Assembly: GCA_934553285.1 (NCBI GenBank)
Contig: CAKTFD010000025.1
Coordinates: 1 to 21,902, forward strand
Length of the DNA: 21,902 bases
Reading direction: 5' to 3'
Source: an uncultured Faecalibacterium sp.
Lineage (GTDB): Bacteria > Bacillota > Clostridia > Oscillospirales > Ruminococcaceae
Below are positions 6,803 to 13,794 of this stretch, piece after piece. Numbering within the stretch: the first letter of the stretch is position 1; the number at the start of each line of letters is the position of its first letter. Below the pieces are notes generated by a model. That model searched no databases. It was not told where the DNA came from and was given only the letters and a program-made list of their open reading frames with translations. The translations under genes were made by a program, and so were the position numbers.

Positions 6803-8962
6803 ATGAAAAAACGGATTCTCGCATTTCTGCTGGCGGTCAGCATTGCGGTGTCGGCACTGGTGCTGCCGGTCTCGGCGGCGGCCATCAACAACACAGCCAT
6901 GCAAACGGCCATTACCCTGGGCGCCATGAGCACAGGCCAGGAGCTGGGTGCCGCTGTTACCCGCGGCGCTTTTGCCCAGATGCTGGTGTCCTTTTCCACC
7001 TACCGCGAAAGCGCAGGTGCGCAGGGCACGGTGGGCACCCTGTACAAGGATGTGCCCGGCAGCTCTCAGTGGGCACCGTACATCCGCATTGCGGTGCAGC
7101 AGGGCTGGATGAATGGCTATACCGATGGCACCTTCCGCCCGGATAACACCGTTACGCTGGAAGAAGCCTGCGCAGCGGTGCTCAAGATGCTGGGCTACAA
7201 GACCACCGACCTGATCGGCTCCTTCCCGCTGGCACAGCTGAACAAGGCGGAGCAGATCGGCCTGCGGGATCAGCTGACCTGCACCCAGGGCCAGACCCTG
7301 ACCTACGAAGACTGCGCGCTGCTGCTGTACAATGCGCTGCGCGCCAATACAGCCAGCGGCGGTGCCTATGGCAGCTCTCTGGGCTTTACCGTGTCCAACG
7401 GCCAGGTAGATACCTCTTCGGTGCTGCTCAAGAGCCGCAAAGGCCCCTTTGTGGCGGAGGAAGGCACCCAGCTGCCCTTTGCGCCGGTAAGCGTCTACCG
7501 CAACGATAAGGCATCTGCCTCTGCGGAGCTGAACAAGTACGATGTGTACTACTACAGCGAGAGCCTGCAGACGGTATGGATCTATACCCGCCGCGCAGCG
7601 GGCCGCATCACGGCGGTATCGCCCAGCGCCAGTGCCCCCACTGCGCTGACCGTGGCAGGCAGCACCTACAGCCTGGGCAGCGCGGCCGTGGCTTCCAAGA
7701 TCTCCTCCCTGAACGGCGGCGGCGTAGGCGAGGTGGTCACCCTGCTGCTGGGCATGGATAATGAGGTGGCGGATATCATCACCGGCGCAGAGGCGGACAG
7801 TGTGTTCTACGGCGTGGTGCAGTCTGCCTCCCGCAGCCTTGTGGAGGACAACGGTGCCGATGTGCTGCAGAAGATCTCGGTGATGTGCACGGACGGCATC
7901 ACCCGCACCGTGAATATCGATAAAAGCCTGAACTATCCCACCGGCTGGCTGGTGGAGATCCGCGTGACCCCGGAAGGGGAGAGCGTGAGCGCCATCGACT
8001 CAAAATCGGTAAAAGGCACCATCAACGATACCGCCACCGCACTGGGGAACTATACCCTGGCCGATGACGTACAAATCTTGGATACGACATCGGAGGGTGT
8101 AGCTGGGACTGTCCGTCCCAGCCGAATAGCGGGGACAAAGCTGAACGCCCGCACCGTGCGCTATTATACGCTGAATGAGCAGGGGCAGATCGACCGCCTG
8201 ATTTTGAATGACGTTACCGGCGATCTGTGGAAGTACGGTGTACTGGACGATGTAAAAAATCTGGCGGTCAACGCCAGCTCCATCGTGGGCAGCCTGAAAG
8301 GCGGCGATTCCTCCGGCGGCTCCGGGGATAGCAGCGACAGCTCCTCCGGCTCCGGGGGAAGCGGGGACAGTTCTTCCGGCTCCGGCGGCAGCACAAACGA
8401 GAGCACGGTGGTGGATGACCTGCGCAATGTGCTGGTGCCCACCACCAGCGAGATCTTGTGGGGCGTGATCGATGGCTCGCTGCTGAATACGTTCTGGAGC
8501 CGCATCACCAGCAGCTCCGGCTCGCTGCTGAGCATCGGCATCAAGCAGCTGGCCAGTATGACCGGCAAACCGTTCAGCACGGTGCTCAACTTTGTGGGCG
8601 GCGGCGCGACCTATATCTGCTACGTCAACGGCAGCCAGACCAGCTTTTCCACCTCCATCAAGTACCCGGTGCTGGCGGGTGGCCTGGCAGTGCGGCAGAA
8701 CGTGAACGGCTCGGTCAAGGCCATGATCCAGCTCATGCCCATGAAGATCGACCAGGTGGGTGCAGCCTCTGTAATGAGCAAGGGCACCCGCTATGAGATG
8801 GCCGATAATACCCAGGTGTACCTGTGGTACAAGGGCCAGTATTACGCAACCAAACTTTCAGAGGTGAACTCTGATGGCTACTATCTGACCGGCTGGTACG
8901 ATAACTTTGGCTGTGCGGCGGGCAAGCGCGTGCGGGTGATCGTGGCCGTCAAAAAGGACTGA
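6803..8962 (+). CDS. Secreted S-layer-homology (SLH) domain protein
   Basis: The 719-residue product starts at the ATG at 6803, behind AAGAGGT; this start gives a textbook signal peptide (residues 1-25, ending PVSA). An in-frame upstream start at 6740 would add an unrelated leader and lacks a binding site. One clear SLH repeat covers about 81-130 (WAPYIRIAVQQGW, then GYTDGTFRPDNTVT), with weaker copies at about 33-70 and 140-180. SLH repeats bind secondary cell wall polymers and would hold the protein on the wall. Residues 501-533 form a Ser/Gly/Asp linker, and the C-terminal 180 residues are of unknown fold. The gene follows the permease by 40 nt and overlaps comF by 1 nt. Residues 423-446 come from a stretch with atypical codons. 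The function beyond wall attachment is unknown. Confidence 0.88.
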   Translation: MKKRILAFLLAVSIAVSALVLPVSAAAINNTAMQTAITLGAMSTGQELGAAVTRGAFAQMLVSFSTYRESAGAQGTVGTLYKDVPGSSQWAPYIRIAVQQGWMNGYTDGTFRPDNTVTLEEACAAVLKMLGYKTTDLIGSFPLAQLNKAEQIGLRDQLTCTQGQTLTYEDCALLLYNALRANTASGGAYGSSLGFTVSNGQVDTSSVLLKSRKGPFVAEEGTQLPFAPVSVYRNDKASASAELNKYDVYYYSESLQTVWIYTRRAAGRITAVSPSASAPTALTVAGSTYSLGSAAVASKISSLNGGGVGEVVTLLLGMDNEVADIITGAEADSVFYGVVQSASRSLVEDNGADVLQKISVMCTDGITRTVNIDKSLNYPTGWLVEIRVTPEGESVSAIDSKSVKGTINDTATALGNYTLADDVQILDTTSEGVAGTVRPSRIAGTKLNARTVRYYTLNEQGQIDRLILNDVTGDLWKYGVLDDVKNLAVNASSIVGSLKGGDSSGGSGDSSDSSSGSGGSGDSSSGSGGSTNESTVVDDLRNVLVPTTSEILWGVIDGSLLNTFWSRITSSSGSLLSIGIKQLASMTGKPFSTVLNFVGGGATYICYVNGSQTSFSTSIKYPVLAGGLAVRQNVNGSVKAMIQLMPMKIDQVGAASVMSKGTRYEMADNTQVYLWYKGQYYATKLSEVNSDGYYLTGWYDNFGCAAGKRVRVIVAVKKD
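8069..8140 (+). other. Codon-atypical patch with perfect hairpin inside the SLH gene
   Basis: These 24 codons keep the SLH reading frame but use GTA, CAA, TTG, ACG, ACA, TCG, GGG, ACT, CGA and ATA, which are scarce in the flanking parts of the gene. Inside is a perfect 8-bp inverted repeat, GCTGGGAC at 8102-8109 and GTCCCAGC at 8115-8122, around a 5-nt loop. It looks like a small insertion that has been kept in frame. Confidence 0.5.
8306..8392 (+). repeat. Imperfect tandem repeat encoding a Ser/Gly/Asp linker
   Basis: A 30-bp unit starting GACAGCTCCTCCGGCTCC (8336-8365) is followed by a diverged copy at 8366-8392, with a shorter related piece at 8306-8328. The repeats encode GDSSSGSGG-like sequence, which is a flexible linker between two parts of the SLH protein. 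Copy number could vary between strains. Confidence 0.65.
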
Positions 8963-9768
8963 TGGAGTATTACAGCACCCCGCGCAGGACATTGCGGGCG
9001 GTGCGCCAGCTGCTGTACCCGCGCGAGTGCCCCTTTTGCGGCAGGGTGCTGGGGGCGCTGCCCGATTGCCCGGACTGCGCGGAGGAACTGGACACGCTGC
9101 GCCGCAGGCCGGGCATCCGGTTGGATCCTGCCCAGCATTATATCAGCAATCTGGCCGGTGCCGCCGCGCCCTACCGCTACAGCGGCTGTGTGCGGCGCGG
9201 CATCCTGAACGCCAAATACCAGGGCAAGCCCTGGCGGGCAGTAGAGATGGGCAGCCGGCTGGTGCAGCTGGCATTTAATGCAGAGTTGCAGCTGCAGTAC
9301 GGCGAGCTGGTGCCGCAGCCGGTGCCCTGGGCGGCCATCGGGTACGACCTGATCGTCCCGGTGCCGGCCTCCGGCAGCAAACGCGGCTATAACGTACCGG
9401 AGCTGATGGCGCTGCCGCTGGCAAAAGCCATGGAAGTTCCGCTGCAGCCGCAGGCGCTGGTGCGCACACGGGCTAAAAAGCACCAGGCGGGTCTGCCGCT
9501 GGAACAGCGCATGGCCAATGTGGCAGGGGCGTTCCGTGCGGCACAGCCACAGCAGCTGGAAGGCAAGCGCATCCTGCTGGTGGACGACATCATCACCACC
9601 GGCACAACAGCGGCCGCCTGCGCGCAGGCCCTGCTCCACGCCGGTGCGGACAGCGTGTTTGCACTGGCGTTTGCCACGGTGGAGTTTGGCGCACGGCCGG
9701 ATGCCGCCACCCCGATCTGTGAGGACACGGAAGGCGCGGAGGAGGCGGACTTCGATTTCTGCCCATAA
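8962..9768 (+). CDS. comF: ComF-family phosphoribosyltransferase-like protein
   Basis: The 268-residue protein begins at an ATG that overlaps the SLH stop by 1 nt (TGATG). Four N-terminal cysteines, Cys23, Cys26, Cys36 and Cys39, form the zinc-finger-like CxxC pairs usual in ComF. A phosphoribosyl-binding motif, RILLVDDIITTGTT, lies at about 203-216, and KRGYN is the conserved upstream segment. ComF proteins take part in uptake of transforming DNA in Firmicutes, with ComFA as partner, and no comFA is in the window. The C-terminal 25 residues are acidic and not part of the fold. It may be the last gene of the efflux/SLH transcript. Confidence 0.88.
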   Translation: MEYYSTPRRTLRAVRQLLYPRECPFCGRVLGALPDCPDCAEELDTLRRRPGIRLDPAQHYISNLAGAAAPYRYSGCVRRGILNAKYQGKPWRAVEMGSRLVQLAFNAELQLQYGELVPQPVPWAAIGYDLIVPVPASGSKRGYNVPELMALPLAKAMEVPLQPQALVRTRAKKHQAGLPLEQRMANVAGAFRAAQPQQLEGKRILLVDDIITTGTTAAACAQALLHAGADSVFALAFATVEFGARPDAATPICEDTEGAEEADFDFCP

Positions 9769-9815
9769 CGCAGCCTGCTGTAAAAAACAGCATATCTCCG
9801 GACAGAATTTCTGCG

Positions 9816-9841
9816 CAGCGCAGCCTGCAGATGCTGCGCTG
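9816..9841 (+). other. Perfect hairpin in the comF 3' region
   Basis: CAGCGCAGC at 9816-9824 pairs perfectly with GCTGCGCTG at 9833-9841 around an 8-nt loop. It is followed by seven A rather than T, so it is not a classical intrinsic terminator for the + strand. It could stabilise the 3' end of the transcript or mark factor-dependent termination. Apart from this hairpin and the tRNA promoter I see nothing in 9769-9946. Confidence 0.55.
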
Positions 9842-9883
9842 AAAAAAAGATGCAGAACGTTCTGAAAAACTTGGAAAAAGCGC

Positions 9884-9912
9884 TTGACAAAACAGGCAAA
9901 GTCGGGTATACT
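9884..9912 (+). promoter_or_regulatory. Promoter of tRNA-Pro
   Basis: TTGACA at 9884-9889 and TATACT at 9907-9912 have a 17-nt spacer, close to the consensus for the housekeeping sigma factor. The tRNA begins about 35 nt after the -10 box. Confidence 0.9.
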
Positions 9913-9946
9913 AATCAAGCTGTGAGCGGTAAACGCAAACAGATAT

Positions 9947-10024
9947 CCGGGTGTAGCGCAGTTTTGGTAGCGCGCTTGAATGGGGTTCAAGAGGCCGTGA
10001 GTTCGATTCTCGCCACTCGGACCA
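9947..10024 (+). tRNA. tRNA-Pro(GGG), CCA encoded
   Basis: A full cloverleaf can be drawn. The acceptor stem is 9947-9953 with 10014-10020 (one G-T pair), the D stem 9956-9959 with 9970-9973, the anticodon stem 9975-9979 with 9987-9991, and the T stem 9997-10001 with 10009-10013 around TTCGATT. The anticodon loop at 9980-9986 places GGG at 9982-9984, which reads the proline codons CCC and CCU. The 3' CCA at 10022-10024 is encoded in the DNA. It stands alone between its own promoter and terminator. Confidence 0.97.
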
Positions 10025-10030
10025 AACAAA

Positions 10031-10082
10031 AATGATCCGAACTTGTTTCCGATAGGAGATGGGTTCGGATTATTTGTTTTTT
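10031..10082 (+). terminator. Intrinsic terminator after tRNA-Pro
   Basis: A 12-bp stem (10031-10042 with 10063-10074) encloses a 20-nt loop and is followed by a T-rich run, with six T at 10077-10082. It directly follows the tRNA's CCA end. Confidence 0.82.
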
Positions 10083-10095
10083 CGGAAATAAGAAT

Positions 10096-10216
10096 GCCGC
10101 GATCGCGCGGCAACAAAGACCCCGCGGGGGGACTGTTTTGCGGACGCGGATTTTGCATAACAGGATATCCCTGCATCCAGTCATCCGGGCTGGCCGTACG
10201 GCGAGGGCATATGCCC
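10096..10216. other. Palindrome-rich spacer upstream of the AGCS symporter gene
   Basis: This stretch carries five short perfect inverted repeats. They are a 6-bp-arm hairpin with ATCG loop at 10096-10111, CCCCGCGGGG at 10120-10129, GGATATCC at 10163-10170, GCCGTACGGC at 10193-10202 and GGGCATATGCCC at 10205-10216. No gene is supported here. The function is unknown. Confidence 0.5.
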
Positions 10217-10227
10217 CAAAACTTTAT

Positions 10228-10256
10228 TTGACAGCACGCCGATAATACGGTAAAAT
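10228..10256 (+). promoter_or_regulatory. Promoter of the AGCS symporter gene
   Basis: TTGACA at 10228-10233 and TAAAAT at 10251-10256 are separated by 17 nt, about 60 nt before the start codon. Confidence 0.82.
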
Positions 10257-10317
10257 ATTCTTTGTGTTTTGACAAAAACTGTCAGCGCACAAGATATTAC
10301 AGAGGATGTGGAAGTAT

Positions 10318-11709
10318 ATGATCGAAACCATTGCCGCCGTCAATCAGGCGGTAAACAGCTTCATCTGGGGCGTCCCTGCTATGGTGTGCATCATCGGCGT
10401 GGGGCTGCTGCTCAGTGTCCGCACGGGCTTTTTGCAGATCCGCAAATTCCCGTACGCTATCCGTACCACCATTGGCCGGATGTTCCGCAAAAAGGATGCA
10501 TCGGATGGTGCCATGACCCCCTTTCAGGCGGTGTGCACCGCCCTGGCGGGCACGGTAGGCACCGGCAACATTGCCGGTGTGGCGGGTGCCATTGCCATCG
10601 GCGGCCCGGGAGCCGTGTTCTGGATGTGGTGCTCTGCGCTGCTGGGCATGTGCACCAAATTTGCTGAGGTCACCCTGGCAGTGCATTTCCGGGAGCGCAG
10701 CGAGACCGGCGAGTGGGTGGGCGGCCCCATGTACTATATTAAGAATGGCCTTGGCCGCAGCTGGCAGTTCCTGGCGGTGCTGTACGCCCTGTTCGGCGTT
10801 ATGACCGTGTTTGGCACCGGCAACGCCACCCAGGTCAACACCATCGTGGCGGCGGTGGATACCGCCCTGCTGGAGTACGGGCTGGTGGGCAGCGGTTTTC
10901 TGCCCACCCTCAACCTCATCGTGGGCATCCTTGTGGCTGTGCTGGTGGCGCTGGTGCTGCTGGGCGGTATCAAGCGCATTGGCAGCGTGAGCGAAAAGCT
11001 GGTGCCCTTTATGGCGCTGTTCTACATCCTGCTGTCGGTGGGGGTCGTGGCACTCAACTTCCCCCGCCTGCCCTATGTGCTGGAATCCATCGTGGCGGGT
11101 GCTTTTGATCCCGCTGCCTTTACCGGCGGCACCATCGGCAGCCTGTTCATCAGTATGCAGAAGGGTGTTTCCCGGGGCATTTTTTCCAACGAGGCGGGTC
11201 TTGGCACCGGCTCCATCGCACATGCCTGCGCCGATACCAAAAAGCCGGTCAAGCAGGGCATGTTTGGTATTTTTGAGGTGTTTGCGGATACCATCGTCAT
11301 CTGCACCCTGACGGCGCTGGTCATCCTGTGCAGCGGCACCCCTGTGACTTACGGGGCAGCGGCCGGTGCCGAGCTGACCATCTCCGGCTTTACCATCACC
11401 TACGGCGGCTGGGCCTCCATCTTTACCGCAGTGGCTCTGTGCTGCTTTGCTTTTTCCACCATCATCGGCTGGGGCCTGTACGGCTCCCGCTTCCTGGTGT
11501 TCCTGTGCAAGAGCGATAAGGTGGCGCGCCCCTTCTTTGTGGTGTACGCGCTTGTGTCCATTCTGGGCGCTACTATGGACCTTGGGCTGCTGTGGAGCAT
11601 CGCCGATACCTTCAACGGCCTGATGAGCATTCCCAACCTCATTGCACTGCTGCTGCTATCCGGCACGGTGGTGCAGCTGACCCGGGCATTTTTTGCCTCG
11701 GAGGGCTGA
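10318..11709 (+). CDS. Alanine/glycine:cation symporter (AGCS) family protein
   Basis: This 463-residue, strongly hydrophobic membrane protein should import small neutral amino acids such as alanine or glycine with Na+ or H+. The family shows in TVGTGNIAGVAGAIAIGGPG from about residue 79 and in SNEAGLGTGSIAHA near 289. The length is normal for the family. The ATG at 10318 is preferred because AGAGGA (10301-10306) is well spaced from it. The in-frame ATG at 10306 overlaps that site and could not use it. It has its own promoter and is the only gene between the tRNA and the aminopeptidase. Exact substrate and ion are not visible. Confidence 0.92.
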   Translation: MIETIAAVNQAVNSFIWGVPAMVCIIGVGLLLSVRTGFLQIRKFPYAIRTTIGRMFRKKDASDGAMTPFQAVCTALAGTVGTGNIAGVAGAIAIGGPGAVFWMWCSALLGMCTKFAEVTLAVHFRERSETGEWVGGPMYYIKNGLGRSWQFLAVLYALFGVMTVFGTGNATQVNTIVAAVDTALLEYGLVGSGFLPTLNLIVGILVAVLVALVLLGGIKRIGSVSEKLVPFMALFYILLSVGVVALNFPRLPYVLESIVAGAFDPAAFTGGTIGSLFISMQKGVSRGIFSNEAGLGTGSIAHACADTKKPVKQGMFGIFEVFADTIVICTLTALVILCSGTPVTYGAAAGAELTISGFTITYGGWASIFTAVALCCFAFSTIIGWGLYGSRFLVFLCKSDKVARPFFVVYALVSILGATMDLGLLWSIADTFNGLMSIPNLIALLLLSGTVVQLTRAFFASEG

Positions 11710-11729
11710 GCACACTGCCCTGCCTATAG

Positions 11730-11758
11730 TGGACAGAAACGCCGGAACGCGGTATACT
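11730..11758 (+). promoter_or_regulatory. Promoter of the M29 aminopeptidase gene
   Basis: TGGACA at 11730-11735 and TATACT at 11753-11758 have a 17-nt spacer, about 45 nt before the GTG start. I see no clear terminator between the symporter stop and this promoter. Confidence 0.72.
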
Positions 11759-11802
11759 GGAACAAAAACAAAGGTGGACTTTGCACCTTGGGAGGTTCTA
11801 TC

Positions 11803-13044
11803 GTGGAAAACTTTAACGAATTACTGCAGAAATACGCTGATTTCATCGTCCGGGTGGGCGTGAATCCGCAGCCGGGGCAGACCCTGATCATCAACTGCCC
11901 GCTGGATGGTGCCCCGCTGGCACGGCTGTGCGTGCGCAGCGCCTACGAAGCTGGTGCCAGGGATGTGCAGGTGAACTGGCTGGATGATGCTACCACCCGC
12001 ATCCGGATGGAGCTGGGCAGCGAGGAGGCCCTGACCGATCACAAGGGCTGGCAGCTGCGCCGCTATCTGGACTACGCCGAGAGCGAGGGCGGCGTGTGCG
12101 TGCTGCACCTCATCGCGGACGACCCGGAGCTGTTTGCCGGGCTGGACGGTGCCAAGATCAGCCGGGTGAACAGCGCGAACCGCAGCTTTATGCAGCCGTG
12201 GCGGGAGTACACCATGAACGACCGGGTGCAGTGGTCCATCGCCGCCCTGCCCGCAGAGCCGTGGGCAAAGAAGATGTTCCCGGAGCTGGATGCCGCCGCT
12301 GCCATCGAGGCACAGTGGAAGCTGATCTTTGATACCTGCCGTGTGACCGGCGGCGACCCGGTAGGGGAGTGGAAGCAGCATCTGGCACGGCTGGATGACC
12401 TGGGCGCAAAGATGAACGCCTTTGACCTGGAGAGCGTGCATTTTGAGAGCGCGAACGGCACCGACCTGACCGTGGACCTGGCCGAGCAGGCCGTGTGGGA
12501 GAGCGCCGGCAGCAAAAATGAGAAGGGCGTGCCCTTCCTGCCCAATATCCCCACCGAGGAAGTGTTCACCGCGCCCCATAAGGATAAGGTGAGCGGTGTG
12601 GTTTACGGCACAAAGCCTTATGTCTTTAACGGGCAGCTGATCAAAAACTTCCATGTCACCTTCAAGGATGGCAAGGTGGTGGAGCACGGTGCCGAGGAAG
12701 GTGCTGACCTGCTGGGGCAGCTGCTGGACACCGACGAGGGCGCTCGCCACATCGGCGAGGTGGCACTGGTGCCTGCCTCCAGCCCCATCAACCGCAGCGG
12801 CAAGCTGTTCTACAATACCCTGTTTGACGAAAACGCGGCCTGCCACATCGCATTTGGCGACAGCTACCCCGGCACCACCGTGGGCGGCACCGGCCTGAGC
12901 CGTGCGCAGCTGGATGCCCGCGGCATGAACCACTCCTCCCTGCATGAGGATGTGATGGTCGGCGCAGAGGATACCCGCATCACCGGCAAGTGCCGGGATG
13001 GCCGCACCGTGCAGCTGTTCGAGAACGGCGTGTGGGTGCTGTAA
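11803..13044 (+). CDS. M29-family metallo-aminopeptidase
   Basis: The 413-residue cytoplasmic enzyme should remove N-terminal residues from peptides using two metal ions. The residues known as metal ligands and catalytic groups in AmpT/AmpS have counterparts at a constant offset: Glu253 (TEEVF), Glu319 (HIGEVAL), His348 and Tyr355 (CHIAFGDSY), His381 and Asp383 (SLHEDVM). The GTG at 11803 is chosen because GGGAGG at 11790-11795 is placed 7 nt ahead of it. An in-frame TTG at 11788 overlaps that site. Length and order match the family. It has its own promoter, and with the amino acid importer upstream it may serve amino acid supply. Confidence 0.93.
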   Translation: MENFNELLQKYADFIVRVGVNPQPGQTLIINCPLDGAPLARLCVRSAYEAGARDVQVNWLDDATTRIRMELGSEEALTDHKGWQLRRYLDYAESEGGVCVLHLIADDPELFAGLDGAKISRVNSANRSFMQPWREYTMNDRVQWSIAALPAEPWAKKMFPELDAAAAIEAQWKLIFDTCRVTGGDPVGEWKQHLARLDDLGAKMNAFDLESVHFESANGTDLTVDLAEQAVWESAGSKNEKGVPFLPNIPTEEVFTAPHKDKVSGVVYGTKPYVFNGQLIKNFHVTFKDGKVVEHGAEEGADLLGQLLDTDEGARHIGEVALVPASSPINRSGKLFYNTLFDENAACHIAFGDSYPGTTVGGTGLSRAQLDARGMNHSSLHEDVMVGAEDTRITGKCRDGRTVQLFENGVWVL

Positions 13045-13075
13045 AAGCGCCAAAAGGGATGCAACTGCAAAAAAA

Positions 13076-13102
13076 TTGCGAAAATGCTTGCATAAATCGC
13101 AA
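13076..13102 (+). promoter_or_regulatory. Imperfect inverted repeat over the rimP operon -35 box
   Basis: TTGCGAAAATGC at 13076-13087 and GCATAAATCGCAA at 13090-13102 form an imperfect inverted repeat centred on TT at 13088-13089. It covers the predicted -35 box and is a candidate operator. No known regulator is identified. Confidence 0.35.
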
Positions 13103-13116
13103 GAGTATGCTATATT
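13088..13116 (+). promoter_or_regulatory. Promoter of the rimP-nusA-infB operon
   Basis: TTGCAT at 13088-13093 and TATATT at 13111-13116 have a 17-nt spacer, about 75 nt ahead of rimP. The -10 box is near consensus. Confidence 0.8.
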
Positions 13117-13141
13117 CTAGTAGTACGATATAGTTTAACCT

Positions 13142-13169
13142 GAAACGTGGGCCGCAAGGTCCGCGTTTC
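13142..13169 (+). ncRNA. rimP 5' leader hairpin, possible attenuator
   Basis: A 12-bp stem (13142-13153 with 13158-13169, two G-T pairs) is capped by a GCAA tetraloop. It lies 21 nt before the rimP start and is followed by T-rich but interrupted sequence. Leader hairpins ahead of rimP are known in many bacteria and some act as attenuators. Here terminator activity is uncertain because the T run is broken. Confidence 0.6.
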
Positions 13170-13190
13170 TTGTTTGTCTGGAGGTTTTTT

Positions 13191-13676
13191 ATGGCGAAAC
13201 AGTCTGGCGGCAACACCGCCCGGAGAGTGGAAGCACTTGTCCGCCCTACGGTGGAAAGCATGGGTCTGCGCCTGTGGGATGTCGTTTTTGAGAAGGAAGG
13301 GCCGGACTGGTATCTTCGCGTTCTCATCGACCGGGACGGCATGATGGATACTGATACCTGCGCGGAGGTGTCCCACGCACTGGACCCCATCCTGGATGAG
13401 GCAGACCCCATCGACCAGAGCTATTATCTGGAGGTAGGCAGCCCCGGCCTTGGCCGCAGGCTGACCCGCCCGGAGCACTACGAGGCGCTCAAGGGGCAGA
13501 AGGTTCGCGCAAAGCTCATCCGCCCCAACGCCGATGGCGTGCGGGACCTGGCCGGCATCCTGACCGGCCGCGAGGGCACGACCGTGACCCTGGAGACCGA
13601 AAACGGCCCCGTGGCCTTTGAACTGAGCGCAGCTTCCAGCGTGCAGCTGTGCGATGACGAAGACCTGTTTGACTGA
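13191..13676 (+). CDS. rimP: Ribosome maturation factor RimP
   Basis: The 161-residue protein helps assemble the 30S ribosomal subunit. The conserved segment YYLEVGSPGLGRRLTRPEHYE, broken here as YYLEVGSPG then RRLTRPEHYE, spans about residues 81-101 and identifies RimP. The N-terminal half (VEALVRPTVESMGLRLWDV) also fits. The ATG at 13191 follows GGAGG at 13180-13184. An in-frame TTG at 13170 lies 5' of that site and is not used. It is the first gene of the operon, with nusA next, as in most Firmicutes. The Gly-Arg after SPGL replaces the commoner Asp-Arg. Confidence 0.95.
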   Translation: MAKQSGGNTARRVEALVRPTVESMGLRLWDVVFEKEGPDWYLRVLIDRDGMMDTDTCAEVSHALDPILDEADPIDQSYYLEVGSPGLGRRLTRPEHYEALKGQKVRAKLIRPNADGVRDLAGILTGREGTTVTLETENGPVAFELSAASSVQLCDDEDLFD

Positions 13677-13685
13677 CCCACAAAA

Positions 13686-13742
13686 GGCCCTCGCAGCCCC
13701 CTGGGGCAGGCCGGTACGGTGCAGGCCGTGGCGGAGAGGGCC
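13686..13742 (-). repeat. Structured repeat, single-arm copy, in the rimP-nusA spacer
   Basis: The 57-bp element has inverted ends, GGCCCTC at 13686-13692 and GAGGGCC at 13736-13742. Read on the minus strand it starts CCCTCTCCG, then forms a hairpin (CACGG / CCGT) and a second one (GCCCC / GGGGC). This order matches the left arm of the repeat at 18062-18199, with changed but still paired stems. It lies between two genes of one transcript. Confidence 0.55.
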
Positions 13743-13794
13743 ATATCCCCAATAGAGAAAAAAGAGAACAAAATATACAGGAGGAACCCGAAAA

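Noticed and set aside
8306..8392. Possible CRISPR-like or regulatory direct repeats
   Set aside because: The repeats are imperfect, in frame and without unique spacers of regular size. They encode a Ser/Gly linker.
9816..9848. Intrinsic terminator for comF
   Set aside because: The stem is perfect but an A run, not a T run, follows it on the + strand. It is kept only as a hairpin.
9850..10035. A 61-codon + strand frame over tRNA-Pro
   Set aside because: It spans the tRNA promoter and the complete cloverleaf, so it is chance coding.
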